Assembly: GCF_029784165.1 (NCBI RefSeq)
Contig: NC_073694.1
Coordinates: forward strand, 159,560,995-159,624,994
Reading direction: 5' to 3'
Source of the DNA: Wyeomyia smithii
Lineage: Eukaryota; Arthropoda; Insecta; Diptera; Culicidae
Length of the DNA: 64,000 nt
Of the stretch, positions 47,351 through 58,245 are shown one piece after another (within the stretch, counting starts at the first letter, position 1; every line of letters starts with the position of its first letter). The notes below the pieces were generated by a model. The model was given only the letters and a program-made list of their open reading frames with translations. It ran no database searches and had not been told where the DNA came from. Made by a program: the position numbers and the translations under genes.

Positions 47351-47839
47351 TTTTTTTCCTGTATGGACTTCCTCACTGCGACCAGAATCGTAGATCTATT
47401 GTGAGATATGCCCGGGTGTCTGCTGTATCCCGCACTTCTGTAAATAGCAGTACCGCTATTGAGAAGTGGCATGCTTATTATTATTGTTCATCAGTGCTTG
47501 TGTGTAATGTGCTACTCTTCCTTACACACTTACTGTTCTACTATACCGATACTCGTTCCTCTTGCCAAATTATAACCAATTATAATTCCCTGGAGAAGTT
47601 TCGTCGTGCGTCCTTCTGGCCAGTTTTGTTGATAAGAGGGACTTATTTTTTGTTAAGAGGAAGTCATGCAAAGATATTGTAGATTTCAGCGTAAAGGAAG
47701 GGTAACTGGTGGGGAGCCTGGGAATAAACCCATGCCTAAGTCCTATTTGACATCGGATGGCCTGGTTCTATTAAGATTCGAACCCATGACCATCCGCTTG
47801 ACAAAGCGGACTCTGTAACCTTGCGGCTGCACAGCTCCA
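47351..47839 (-). mobile_element. tRNA-headed SINE (type A), 489 bp
   Basis: On the minus strand it begins with a tRNA-like head containing CAGCCGCAAGG and a B box GGTTCGAATCT (complement of about 47774-47785). It ends in an A run (T run at 47351-47357). A perfect 14-bp duplication flanks it, and the interrupted reverse transcriptase relic continues on both sides. It matches the longer copy at 1381-2218 but has only one unit of the internal repeat. Confidence 0.9.
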
Positions 47840-47853
47840 GTAGTGACAGTCAT

Positions 47854-48548
47854 ACTTCCATCTTCCTAGTTCAATTGCCCAAGACTATTCGTATGATCTT
47901 TGGATATCGCTTTTTGCAGTAGCGTTGCCTCTGGCAGAGTCTGAATTTGCTCACACAATCGAGCTCTGAATCTCTGTTTGGTTTTGCGCAATCCAGTTGG
48001 ACGTGATTTCAACTGCCCTGTTGAACAAGCGTTCAGTTTTCCGACGAAGGTTGCTGAGAGCGTCGTTTCACCCATGGTGAGTAGAACATGGTGTAACGGT
48101 TTGACCAAAAAGTAGGCGCGGGGTGAGGAAGCGTTTTTTTCACTTTGCAGAATTGTAGACGAAGTATCACTATGCGACAACGAATAACTTTTTCGTGTTT
48201 GTTGATTTATCCTTACTAACTAGACAATTGAATACAGCGAATTCAGGTGTTTTGAGTTGGAAATTGTTTCTTAAATTAATGAATATTGGTAGCAAGGTAT
48301 GTAGCATTGCCATATTTATAATTTAAATGCATCCAAATGATATCTTATGAGATGCGATAATTTTTATGCCCTAGTTGTATATAAACGAACCTACTTGCTG
48401 GCAATTTTTTTTTTCCAATATAGCCGATTCTGCTTTTGACATACCGTTACACTATGTCTTTATACATCATGGTTCCACCAATGCACATCACGGTATACTG
48501 TTTGTTTCGTTAACGAGCAGTTTGAAGTGAAAGATTTCGTGATCATGT
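47854..48548 (-). pseudogene. R1/LOA-type ORF2 relic: linker before the reverse transcriptase
   Basis: The minus strand gives DVHWWNHDV near 48480-48455 (the family's TPWWN block). At 48180-47866 it gives a frame with RFRARLCEQIQTLPEATLLQKAISKDHTNSLGQLN, shown here only as a landmark of the region linking endonuclease and reverse transcriptase. The middle part (48190-48450) is too decayed to follow. Confidence 0.65.
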
Positions 48549-48556
48549 GTTGTAGG

Positions 48557-49161
48557 CAGCGCTGAAAAATTCCAGCGTTTCTGCATGAAAGTGAAAAATA
48601 ACGACCATCAGCCTCAGTGCTTTTTTCACAAGGAAATATTTCGCTGTCATGCAACCTTCTTCCTCTATCCCTACGTTTTTTCAGTATTCGTGAAAAAATG
48701 AAAGTCCGTCAGGCGCAGTGAAAGCGTGTTCATATGTTATTCACTGTTTAAAATCTTCTGAAAATTTAATATTTTGAGGCTCATTATGTGAACTGTAATG
48801 TTGTAAACTCGGTTTGTTTACTGTACAGTAACGTTACGCAACTAGTGGTGAATAAGAAAAATGCTGCCACGAAAGAAGTTTTAGCGTTTTATTATTATAA
48901 CGATGGCCAGTGCCACGTTGATAACATCATTTTCGTTTTACCAAAGGAACGGTGAATATCATTTGTTTGGATTTTCAGAAGATTTTTTCTCGTGATGGGA
49001 ACGATGCGCGTGAAATATTTCATCGGAGTGTGACAGCTCGTTTCAAGAGTGAAATTCTAGTATGTTAAAAGAACGCTGCGTTCATTGGAAGTGAAGATTG
49101 AAAAATATTGGCTGTGATTTTCACAGAATTCCGGTTGTGAAAACTATTTTTATCAGCCCTG
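48557..49161. mobile_element. 605-bp hAT-like MITE inserted in the R1/LOA relic
   Basis: Ends are CAGCGCTGAAAAAT at the left and CAGGGCTGATAAAAAT (complement) at the right. The flanks are GTTGTAGG (48549-48556) and GCTGTAGG (49162-49169), an 8-bp duplication with one change. The 8-bp size and CAG-type end fit hAT. Endonuclease and linker segments of the relic flank it. Confidence 0.7.
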
Positions 49162-49169
49162 GCTGTAGG

Positions 49170-49726
49170 TCTCTTGCTGTGATGTCTCGTCCAACTGAAG
49201 TTCGAATATTTGTACAGCAGGATGTCCTCGAATCAACCAAATGTTTCTCAAAAGATGGAGTCCTGAAGTGTTGAAGTGTTATCAAAGCGCTACATAGAGC
49301 GTGATCTGATACCTCTTGTCTAACAGTGTTAGTAAAAGTTGGTTCGCTCCCTACATTGCATACATTAACGTTGTTAGAAGTATGATATTCAAGCATGTAC
49401 TCACCTCGTGCGTTGTTATTCGAGCTGCCCTATTTCCTGTGTGCCGTTAGACGTTCGGGCTTCCACCGCTATGACAACAAAATCTTGATGAATGAATTCT
49501 GTAATGGAAACAAATTTATTGTTTTTGTTCAACAGAATTGCAGTCCTAGGATTTGACTGTTGGCTGCAATAGATCAACTTATCGTTTGGGTTGGCTGAGC
49601 CAAGCATCCTGGTGTCGTAGACTCTTGGATCAGCGTGACGGATAGCTGATCTTTGTTCAACCTCCGACAAAGAACACTGAAATCGTTTTTTGCATGATAG
49701 AGATTCATCAGCAGTGACGCTCATAA
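49170..49726 (-). pseudogene. R1/LOA-type ORF2 relic: endonuclease domain
   Basis: The minus-strand frame from 49724 gives MLGSANPNDKLIYCSQQSNP, RTAILLNKNNKFVSITEFI and VEARTSNGTQE. After a deletion, the frame from 49396 gives LEYHTSNNVNVCNVGSEPTF and a decayed LTLCS-type segment (HALCSALI). This is the order of an R1/LOA AP-type endonuclease with its central GDFNAHH part deleted. Confidence 0.8.
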
Positions 49727-51031
49727 TAATTTAAAAAATTATTTTTTTCTGTCGTCCTTGGGGGAATCCACATTTCACGTGGACAGAGTTGTGACGATTT
49801 CTATCTCTTCACCGCCACCACCGTAAATATAAATTCTATAATTGTTATACGGAACATAAGCTGCCTACGTGGAATGTGGATGGTCCCATTCCCCACAACA
49901 TTTAATGTTAAATTCAAAACTTTTAAATTCTAAACATAGGCTGATGGAAATGTTTCATATTTTTGCTCATTATTTATATAGCTTATTTTTATGATGCTGC
50001 AGGTCCTTTTTATGAAATCGTTTTCGTTGAAAAGTAATATGTAATTGGTTTGCCATCTCAATTTCTTCTGATTATTTCGAGAGCTTCCCCACTATGGGTA
50101 CGAAGGGTTCAAGTGTTTTTGTTCCGAATTCGTTCTTGGAAATAATATCAAATAAGAAGACAGCATTGGCCTACGCTTTATTTATTTAGAGTAATTGAAT
50201 TGAAATAAATTTATCATTTCTTATTAAAACAAAATTGGTGAAATATGTTCTCAAAAGCGCAATCCCTAGACGGGTGCACATGAGCGAAACGGCACCACGA
50301 TCGGAGCGAGTTCCTCGTTTATCAACCGAGAGGAGGAAAGATTTAAAATCGAAAAGCACATAATCGTCTTAGCGGAACTTGGCTTCACTTTCTCGGTGGA
50401 GAATGGTCCTCAGTAGGACGCGCAACTTTGTGCGGAAACTGGGAAGGGTTTCGGCAGCACGTCGCTTTCTCTCTCTCTCTGTTATCGACTTGTTTGAGTC
50501 GGGAAATCACTGCAAGTGCGATGTAAAATGAACGCAACAAAAAAAAAGTTCTTAGAAATCACAGATGAAAAAAGAGAAGCAAAAAAATCGGTGCCAAGTG
50601 GAATCGAGATGAGATTGTGGAAAGAAATCATAAGCAAGCAGAAATTGTTATTCGCAAGAGCATAAAGTGGAAGCGTTCTTTGATTGCGATCCATTGTGAG
50701 GTGTGTTTGTGTATAAGTGCAAAGTAGTGAGTGGTCCCTAGCACATCAGGGTACGGTGCCGACGGAGAACAGGTCCTTCGAATCTGGCAACCGACCTGGA
50801 ATGGGAAACTCGTTTTCCCTTTGCCGGTCGCAGCCAGTGCTGAATTGTCCACGCTGCAGCATAACCATAAACCAGCGTCATTCCATATTCCATTGTGACG
50901 AGTCGGAGGAAAGACTTCCTGTTGTATATATGCTTCGCTGCAAGGCTTGCTGGAAAGAAGGAATGAAAATGCACTGTGCAAATCCTCCACCGAATAAGGA
51001 ATTGAATTTGCTGCATGTGCTTCGCTCTACA
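49727..51031. other. Unassigned, possible unique host DNA
   Basis: A CT run (TCTCTCTCTCTCT) lies near 50467-50480. An open stretch of ~190 codons from 50717 lacks an ATG at its start and shows only a CPRCS..CKACW cysteine pattern without a recognised family. I do not call it a gene. Confidence 0.35.
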
Positions 51032-51334
51032 GGCCAAACTCGCAGCTCGTATGATTTTTCTGGCCGGATATTCTGGTTTCGAGAGGTTTACTTTCTTTGG
51101 GAACTTGTCGAATTATGCATGCATTCTGTGCGCTCCTTTGCCGCTGGTGGATTTTCTTTTTTTTCTGTACGGCCGTCAGTTCGTTTGGTCTGTGTACAAA
51201 ATGCCCATGAAGCTGCCGAGGTTGAGCCTTGCGGGCTTCGAGCGAGAACCACCCGACCGACCCGGACAAATTCGTGCTGTGTTTGGTTTTGCTAAGATAC
51301 CGTCATCCGGTGTGATTGATTGGATGGGAAAAAT
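51032..51334 (+). CDS. Possible internal coding exon, unrecognised
   Basis: A 101-codon stretch is open between an acceptor-like CTTCGCTCTACAG (ending 51031) and a near-consensus donor ATG/GTGAGTAAG (intron start 51335). The translation has a hydrophobic segment (LPLVDFLFFLYG) and a proline/arginine-rich REPPDRPGQIR segment. Both splice-like signals are seen in the sequence. Whether they are used is inference. No family is recognised and a competing frame is open too. Confidence 0.2.
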
Positions 51335-51349
51335 GGTGAGTAAGTGAGA

Positions 51350-53287
51350 TCCTTGTCCATATTTCGCAGGGATTGAGTAATACCTTACTGACAGGTGAAT
51401 CTTCATTGGAATGATAATAAACTTATGGGATTTCAGATGTTTTGGCAGCAGTTGATAAATATTTTGACATAGAAAAAAAAACCTTTTCACCTTTCTGGTT
51501 CGGAAATTGAATTGACCAAATATTCGCGAGTACCGTTAGCCTTTTAGGTATTGACAGTAGAGCATATTAAAGTGGTTAGAATTTGCCCGTTCAGCTTTTA
51601 CTTCTCGGTCTGATTGCTGCCCACATGTTTCCAGCTCAAACTTTGCACAAACATGAGTATGGGACGCTGCTAACTGTCGAAGATATTCATCAGCAAGGGA
51701 GCACAACTCATGCTCGCCGGAAAATTATAAAACTTGCTGGGAATATACATTCAGAACAACCTAACTAGATCTGAGTCGGTAGGTACAAAGTTTTCGGCTA
51801 TGGTCCTCCGGGGACCCGTTCGAGGCTGCTACTACTAGAAGTGAAAACTTTGTCTTACGATTTCCCCTCAGACACGCAAGTTATACGTTGCAAAAATTGA
51901 CACGAATTGGAATTAATGTTCCGGGGGAGGAACGCCCTCTGTTTCGGCTGGACCTAATGCAGTAGCGTTGCTGTATCCAATTAGAAGAACACGTTCAAGG
52001 TCATCAGGCAGGATATGATTGTTTTTGTCACTCTCGAAGGGACCGACATCCTTTATTTGATAAAAATTCGATTCACCGTGTGCGTGATGAAACTGACGAT
52101 TTGAATCATCCGCACAGCAGGCCATGTTCGCAAACGAAAAAGTTGTCAAACAAAATCTCAACATGACAGCAACCACTAGAGAACCGAAAACTTCCCCGAT
52201 TAATTATAAATGCCTCACGTTAATGAAGCTGTCAGCGGCAGACTGGCAGCTGGGTTGCATATCATTTTATGTGGTTTTCAGTGAGAGAAAAAAAGTTAAT
52301 TTAAACCCTGGTGAGAGAAATTTCACCTTTTTATTGAACTATTACGAAGAAAATTAATAAAGACAACGATGATGAAATTGTTGAGCTTCTCTTTCAAGAC
52401 CATTTTGTAAAGTATTTTTTTGTGGTAAAAAATCTCAACCATGTTCCCCGCTGGTATAGGCCAACAATGTGTGAATTATATTATTCTTAAATTAATGAGC
52501 AACCCTCTTTGGGCTAAAAAGTATTTACATTTTTTCATTTTTCTGACGCAGGACTACGTCTCACTCTGGTAGGGTGAAATATTGAGAAAAATGAAACGAA
52601 GTAGTGCCATTTTCAAATGGTTGCAGGTTTCGAACACCGCAAATTCAGATCGATAGTCATGGTCTGATCGCATACAGTATTCAATTTAAAACAATATTAC
52701 GTCGCACCGCTATGATTATTCTACCCAGCTTTCCACGAGCGGTAATGGCGGATGGGTTTGACATTCAAAGTAGGTTGTCAAACTATAGTTCTTTTGATGT
52801 TTTGATAGAACTAGTACTAAATAGATGGATTTGACATGAGTGGTTTTCTAATTTTCCTACTTTCAATCATTTAAACACAAAAATATTCTTTTTGAAAGAC
52901 CTCGTGTCACCAGTGGGTCGGTTACAGCTCAATACAAATTATTCTGTCTTTCGTATGTATTTTGATTCCCTCGGTTAATTTTTCCGTAGAAAAGCAAATA
53001 AGCAGGCTTCAAGGTTCTAAAATTTCGCAGAGAAATAGCCAGCAAAACCTATGTGAATCTGCAAAATTGGTTAGGACATAAACTAGATTAAAATATTCAC
53101 ACACATCTTACTAGAAAACATATTTACACTGAAAACTTCAAAGGATAGCAAACAGAATCGAATGAAACGTAATCAACAGCCACATATTTACGTAACCTTC
53201 GAACTTCATGCCGCAAGGTACGATTTGTGAGAACAGCTGTTTATATATAGGGGACAAAAACTCATATCTTTCACGATGCCGCATTTT
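51350..53287. other. Unassigned sequence
   Basis: No motif, RNA or repeat boundary was recognised over this stretch. Confidence 0.4.
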
Positions 53288-53400
53288 CTCTACATTTCGT
53301 AACGGCACATCCGTTGTAGGTATTTTCTGCATTCCGATTGATGGCAAAAACCCAACGCAAACAAGTTGGCCAGTAGACACCCAGTTTGTGGTTGCATGGA
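53288..53400. repeat. Dispersed repeat, copy 1
   Basis: Matches 55783-55888 in the same orientation: CTCTACATTT, GTAACGGCACATCCGTTGTA, CCCAACGCAAACAAGTTGGC and CAGTTTGTGGTTGCATG are shared. Confidence 0.8.
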
Positions 53401-54465
53401 AATGTGCTCTAGTAAAATTAAAGCAACCGTAGAATGCTCTGCTAATGCGTAACAGAAATGTAAAAATGCATCCCGAATGTGGCGAAGGAAACTTGGTTAC
53501 AAGTAGAGCTGTGCGCCGATTGCAGCGGCTAATTGCATTGAGTAAAACTTTGCCGCTCGATTGAAAACAATCCACTTTTGAAGCAAAGGTTCTTGAATTC
53601 TTGAAAGAAAAATAATCAATTTTCAATAAAAGACTATTGATGATATTGGTGAAAACAAGCATTGGGTAAACGAAGGAAAAGAGAATGAACATTGCATGAA
53701 AGTAAATAGTAGGATGGTGGTGTCAAAGACACGACCGCATGACGTAGGACTACGGTATTTTTCTTTTTTTTTATCTAACAGTGCATTTCTATTTGCTGAG
53801 ACATTAGAGCGCTTTGGATTAATATAAATAAAATATATGAATGAAACCTTATTTATATTGGCATCTCCACTTCGCAGACATTCAAATTAGAAAAGCATTT
53901 GTTCGTAGCTTGTATTGACAAGATAAACATTTGAATTAGCGAATTCGGTTTATTCTCCCTTTCTCAGTAGGTAGCAAATACGAACCTATTTGGTATTTGA
54001 GACCAGAACAGCCGCCAGCATTGCGGGTGAAACCTGGCACGAGATGACCGGTACTATTTTGCCTTTCCTCCTTTCAACGGCTAGCACCTAGCGTTCGTAA
54101 GACACTGGTACGGTTTTGGGATGAAAATGATGGAGTGAAATGTTCGAATGGTACCTTATATATTAAGGTTTCGTCAGTTATTAGGAAAGAGAGAGGAGGT
54201 ACGAAGAATAGGGAATGGTAAGGAAAGTAAAAACAGAAACAGATAGTGACCTCGAGTAAAACAACAACAATAATAACAAATTGTTTTCACAGTCAGATCG
54301 GTTGTATCCGTTAGAGTTGGCTGTGCTTGGGGAGAGAGGCAGTGATTGGCTGCTCGGCATGATTTAGACAATCGATGTTATTTACCAATTTTTCAATAGT
54401 TTTTCTCAAACAATAGGTTGTTTTTGTTACATAAATATAACCGTAAAAGAATTTTTGATAGGTTG
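53401..54465. other. Unassigned sequence
   Basis: Contains a ~40-bp string near 53669 shared with 19326. Otherwise nothing was recognised. Confidence 0.4.
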
Positions 54466-54476
54466 AGGCTAAAACC

Positions 54477-54736
54477 GTCCCCGTGGTTCTGTGGTTAGCG
54501 ATGTCGGTCGGCAAGCACTCCCACACGGTTGTGATATCGGGTTCGATTCCCGATCGAGTCGAGGATCTTTTCGATCTGGAAATTTTCTCGACTCAGCACT
54601 GGGGCACGGTGTATCGTTGTACTTATCCTACACATGCAAAATGTGCCAAAAACAATATCGATAACGAATTCTCTCAACTAATCTAGTTGATCGAGACCGC
54701 ATAAGCCCCCCAGGCTTGCGTGCGATATTGTTGTTT
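54477..54736 (+). mobile_element. tRNA-derived SINE (type C), 260 bp
   Basis: The head has TGGTTAGCGATGTCGG (A-box region, near 54492) and GGTTCGATTCC (B box, 54540-54550) at tRNA spacing. The non-tRNA body contains two complementary TCGATCTG/CGATCGAG-like segments and the tail is TTGTTGTTT. An 11-bp perfect duplication, AGGCTAAAACC, lies at 54466-54476 and 54737-54747. It is not a functional tRNA gene: the 3' half does not fold back to the acceptor stem. Confidence 0.85.
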
Positions 54737-54914
54737 AGGCTAAAACCTCGATAACCTGATTATAAATGACTGAAACATTAGCGATCAAAACCTGACCACT
54801 TTTCCCTGGTTTTTCATGGTGGAATTACTAGATTTTCAAATTCAGGTACCTACCTAACCTAACCTACCTACGTCAAAAGAAGTACAACATTTATGGTGGT
54901 TATTTTTTACGTTC

Positions 54915-55355
54915 ATGCAAAAACGCAGAAAAATACTAGATCAACTTGTGGACCACCATGATTTCATCACAACCAAACAAAACTCGAGATGGAATGTCGG
55001 TGCTACTAGTTCTATTAGATTTGACCTTTTAAACGGTGTATTCTTCACAGATTCGAGCCACGATATCATTGCCATTAGTGAAACCGAAAAACTGAATGTA
55101 CCTCCGGAATATCATTCCGCTCGGCTTGTATCTGCAAACACGACAGACAATCACTTTGCTACAATACTCTTCAATATTCAAAGTGGTTCGAGAGTGGGGT
55201 ACTTTGTAATTCCTTCCGAGTGTCATTTTTTGAATATTTTTGCAAAGAAAGAACGTCTTTCGGAACACCCTACCAAAGGGGCTGCGAAGTTTACACTCTG
55301 CTGGCCGTTATCATTTAATGTGGCGTGCTATCTTTTTGGCCTCCACGTGTCGTAG
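54915..55355 (+). CDS. 146-codon open frame, unrecognised
   Basis: This is the longest ATG-initiated frame outside the transposable-element proteins. It begins with a basic QKRRKILDQLVDHHDF segment and continues through a mixed-composition middle (SSHDIIAISETEKLNVPPEY). It ends in a hydrophobic C-terminus (FNVACYLFGLHV). The residue mix looks more protein-like than the AT-rich neighbourhood would give. No domain is recognised. It could be a transposable-element fragment or a chance frame. Confidence 0.3.
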   Translation: MQKRRKILDQLVDHHDFITTKQNSRWNVGATSSIRFDLLNGVFFTDSSHDIIAISETEKLNVPPEYHSARLVSANTTDNHFATILFNIQSGSRVGYFVIPSECHFLNIFAKKERLSEHPTKGAAKFTLCWPLSFNVACYLFGLHVS

Positions 55356-55405
55356 TGATTCTCACAGTGTTCCATGTGGATGTCGTAGTGATTCTCACAG
55401 GGTTC
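55348..55405. repeat. 33-bp tandem duplication
   Basis: TGTCGTAGTGATTCTCACAG at 55348 recurs at 55381. Confidence 0.8.
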
Positions 55406-55782
55406 AACAGGCCTCTCACATCTTCAATGTGAGCTCCAACATGCACAGCCTAGCTGCAAGGAATCGTACGGGTTGCAGGTTGTGGAAAGTGAAACGGACT
55501 CCAGACATGGAGGTTGGGTGCGAATATAATTAATAAGTACCCCCGAACAAGCAGCAGGAGTTAGTTAGGGCTCTACACAATCTCCCCTAACGACACCTAA
55601 AAGGCGAGTCAACGCCGCCATAAGCGTCTTACTCGGTACGCCTGTGCTTCAGGAGGAGCAGCCCAAACAGTGTCTGTACTCCAGAGGAGCCGCTGAAGTA
55701 AGAAATGCGTTGTCTCGTCAGAGACACACAAAACGGCAGCCCAGTCACGAGACTACTCATCGCCCCCTTTACTCTACATTTA
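55406..55782. other. GC-richer unassigned stretch
   Basis: No motif was recognised. It lies directly before the second copy of the dispersed repeat. Confidence 0.4.
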
Positions 55783-55888
55783 CTCTACATTTTGTAACGG
55801 CACATCCGTTGTAGGTATTTACTGCATTCCGATTGAAACCCAACGCAAACAAGTTGGCCAGTAGACATCCAGTTTGTGGTTGCATGAC
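55783..55888. repeat. Dispersed repeat, copy 2
   Basis: Partner of 53288-53400. It lacks about nine bases present in copy 1 after ATTCCGATTGA. Confidence 0.8.
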
Positions 55889-55899
55889 AAAACAAACAC

Positions 55900-56920
55900 T
55901 TTACTACGAATATTCGAGAAAAAGAAACGGATCGGAACGATCGGCAACGACTTAGGCAACGAATAAAGGACACTGATTTGAAGCTCTGAACATGGAGCTG
56001 TAGATCGCTAAACATCCCGGGTGGCGCCAGGATCCTAGGACGCAGGATGTGTGGCCGCAGGGCCTAGTACTACCAGAGCGGCGACACATTGAATGAGCGT
56101 GGTACCGGCTTTATTGTGTTGGGATGCAGAGTTATGTGATCAAGTGGCAGGTGATTAGCGACAGGATGTGTGTGTTGAGAATTCAAGGCCATTCATCATC
56201 AATGTGCCCACATGAAGGAAGGCCCGATGTAGAAAAGAAAGCCTTCTACGCACAGTTGAAGGACGTCTACGACAGCTGCTCGCCGCGGGACATCAAGATC
56301 GTCATCGGGGATATGGACGCTCGAATCAGAAGGGAAGACCTGTATAAACCGGTGATTGGACTCGAATGTCTGCTCACCGAGACGAACAATAACGGTCCAG
56401 GATTCGTAAACTTTGCAGCTTCCCGAGGATTGGTAGTCTGAAGTACATTCTTCCCCCGCAAGGACATCCACAAAGCCACTTGGAAATCACCTGACCAACG
56501 AACAACAAACCAAATTTACTATGTGGTCTTCGAAGGATGGTTTTTCTCGGACATCAACAACATACGCTCCTATCGAGGTGCGGACATTGACTAGGACTAC
56601 TACTTGTGGCGGTTTGTATGCGCTCTGAACTGTCGACTGTCTATCAGTCACGACAGAGCCGATCCCCGCGGCTCAACATCAAGCAGCTTCGGAAGCCGCA
56701 AGCTGCTGAAGTCTTCGTCTACGGCGCGGCTTCTCTCGAGGATGGCTGGATCATGATCCGCACGGCCATCAGGGAATCCGCGACGCCGGATATCGAAGAA
56801 TCCGCGAGGCAAGGGTGGCAGAAACAACGGAAATGATGGGGGATGCGAGGTAGCGGTGACAGAGCAAAGCAGGACCTGGGTAAATTATCTAAGGATAAGG
56901 ATGAGACGGGCAAGGAATGA
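55900..56920 (+). pseudogene. RTE-type (JAM1-like) endonuclease relic
   Basis: Plus-strand frames carry, in order, LNIPGWR-like and QDVWPQGLVLPERRH segments (56010-56095, shifted), then VISDRMCVLRIQGHSS, CPHEGRPDVEKKAFYAQLKDVYD, IVIGDMDARIRREDLYKPVIG and VNFAASRGLVV up to a stop at 56439-56441. After it come STFFPRKDIHKATWKSPD, a GWFFSDINNIRSYRGADID block, and RQSRSPRLNIKQLRK. RTE elements encode this apurinic-type endonuclease ahead of their reverse transcriptase. The catalytic SDH is lost (a stop lies at D*DYY). No reverse transcriptase follows. The fragment ends near 56920. Confidence 0.8.
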
Positions 56921-56967
56921 CATGAACACCATCGAGAAGTAATAGCGCCAGCAGGAGGATCGTGACT

Positions 56968-58245
56968 TTTCTCAGAGTTGGACCGATTTTCATGAAATAA
57001 GTTGCAATAGAAAGGTCTAGTTGCCTGATAAGACCATATGAAATTTTATTGTAATTGGACTGTAACTTTGTCTGTTTTGTATCAAAATGTAAAAGTTATG
57101 AAACTTAATTATCTCAGAAACTACACGAACGATTTGAACAAAATAGCTATCAAATGAATGGAATGTCTTAAAAACCCCTAACTAACGAATGTTATGATGA
57201 TTGAACATGTAGTTCAAAGGTTATGAAAAGAAACGTGTTCAGAAACTTTTTTTTTTAATTTACTCTTTTTGGACTGATTTCAACAATCTTAGTTTTAAAT
57301 TGAAGGTTTAGTTGCTTTATTGGTAAGCGTTTTGCCTTTCTCTTAGAAAGGTATAGCAATCACTGGCAAAACAGAAAGCATAAAAGTGCTCCAAAGGGCC
57401 GAACAGCTTATATCACTCGACTCAGCTCGACGAGCTGAGCATGTTCTGTATGTGTATGTGTGTGTATATGTGGAACTTTTTATTCTCACTCACTTTTCTC
57501 ATAGATAACTGGACCGATTTTCATGAAATTAATTGCAAATGAAAGGTCTTGTTGTCCCATAAGACCCTATTCAATTTTATTGTAATCTGATTTATAGTTT
57601 AGAGGATATGTATCAAAAAGTAAAAATTATGAAACATGATTATTTAAAAAACTACACAACTGTTTTGAACCAAATTTGTTTTCAAATGAACGGGCTACCT
57701 GAAATACCCTCAACTTTTGAATTTTATAAAGATTGAACTTGTGGTTCACAAGTTATGAAAAGAAATGTGTTCTGAAAACTGTTTAGTCTCACTCATGTTT
57801 CTCAGAGATGGCTGAACCGATTATAAAAAAATCAGTGTCAAATGGAAGGTCTAGTTGCCCAATAAGACCTTATTGATTTATTTCGCAATCGGACTATTCC
57901 TTTGCCTGTTATGTTTAAAAATTTGAAATCCAGCTATAAAAAGGAACATATTCCGAAGACTACTTGAACTCACTTACTTTTCTCAGAGATGGCTGACTCG
58001 ATTTTCACAAAATAAGTGTCAAATGAAAATTCTAGTAACCTCATAACACCCTATTGAATTTTACTGTAATCGACCTGTAGCTTCGTCTTCAATGTACCAA
58101 AATGTGAAAATCACGAAACTTCATTATCTCAGAAATTACACAACCGATTTGAACAATATTGATATCAGATGGCTATTTAAGGGTTACCTGATGAATTTTA
58201 ATAGAACACGTGGTTTCAAAATTAGACTGCTTTATACGGTTCCAT
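56968..58245 (+). repeat. Array of ~300-bp dispersed-type repeats
   Basis: Four decayed units start at about 56968, 57485, 57787 and 57969. Each has TTTCTCAGAGATGGCTGAACCGATT-like sequence (quoted in part), then GAAAGGTCTAGTTGCC, AAGACC.TATTGAATTTTATTGTAAT, and AAACTACACAACCGATTTGAAC-type segments. A block with GCTCGACGAGCTGAGC and a short TG-rich run (57425-57475) lies between units 1 and 2. A further partial unit is at 60825-61050. Confidence 0.75.

Noticed and set aside
50717..51295. 192-codon open frame with CPRC and CKAC motifs
   Set aside because: It starts at a GTG, has no recognised domain and conflicts with the exon-like frame bounded by splice-type sites.
53138..53692. 184-codon minus-strand open frame
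   Set aside because: It runs through a dispersed repeat shared with 55.8 kb and through unrelated flanks. No ATG-led domain is recognisable.
54477..54560. Possible tRNA gene from A and B boxes
   Set aside because: No acceptor-stem partner follows. The sequence continues into a 260-bp body flanked by an 11-bp duplication, so it is a SINE.
54848..54872. CCTAA-like repeats resembling insect telomere sequence
   Set aside because: Only about three imperfect units occur, too few to support a telomeric or interstitial telomere tract.
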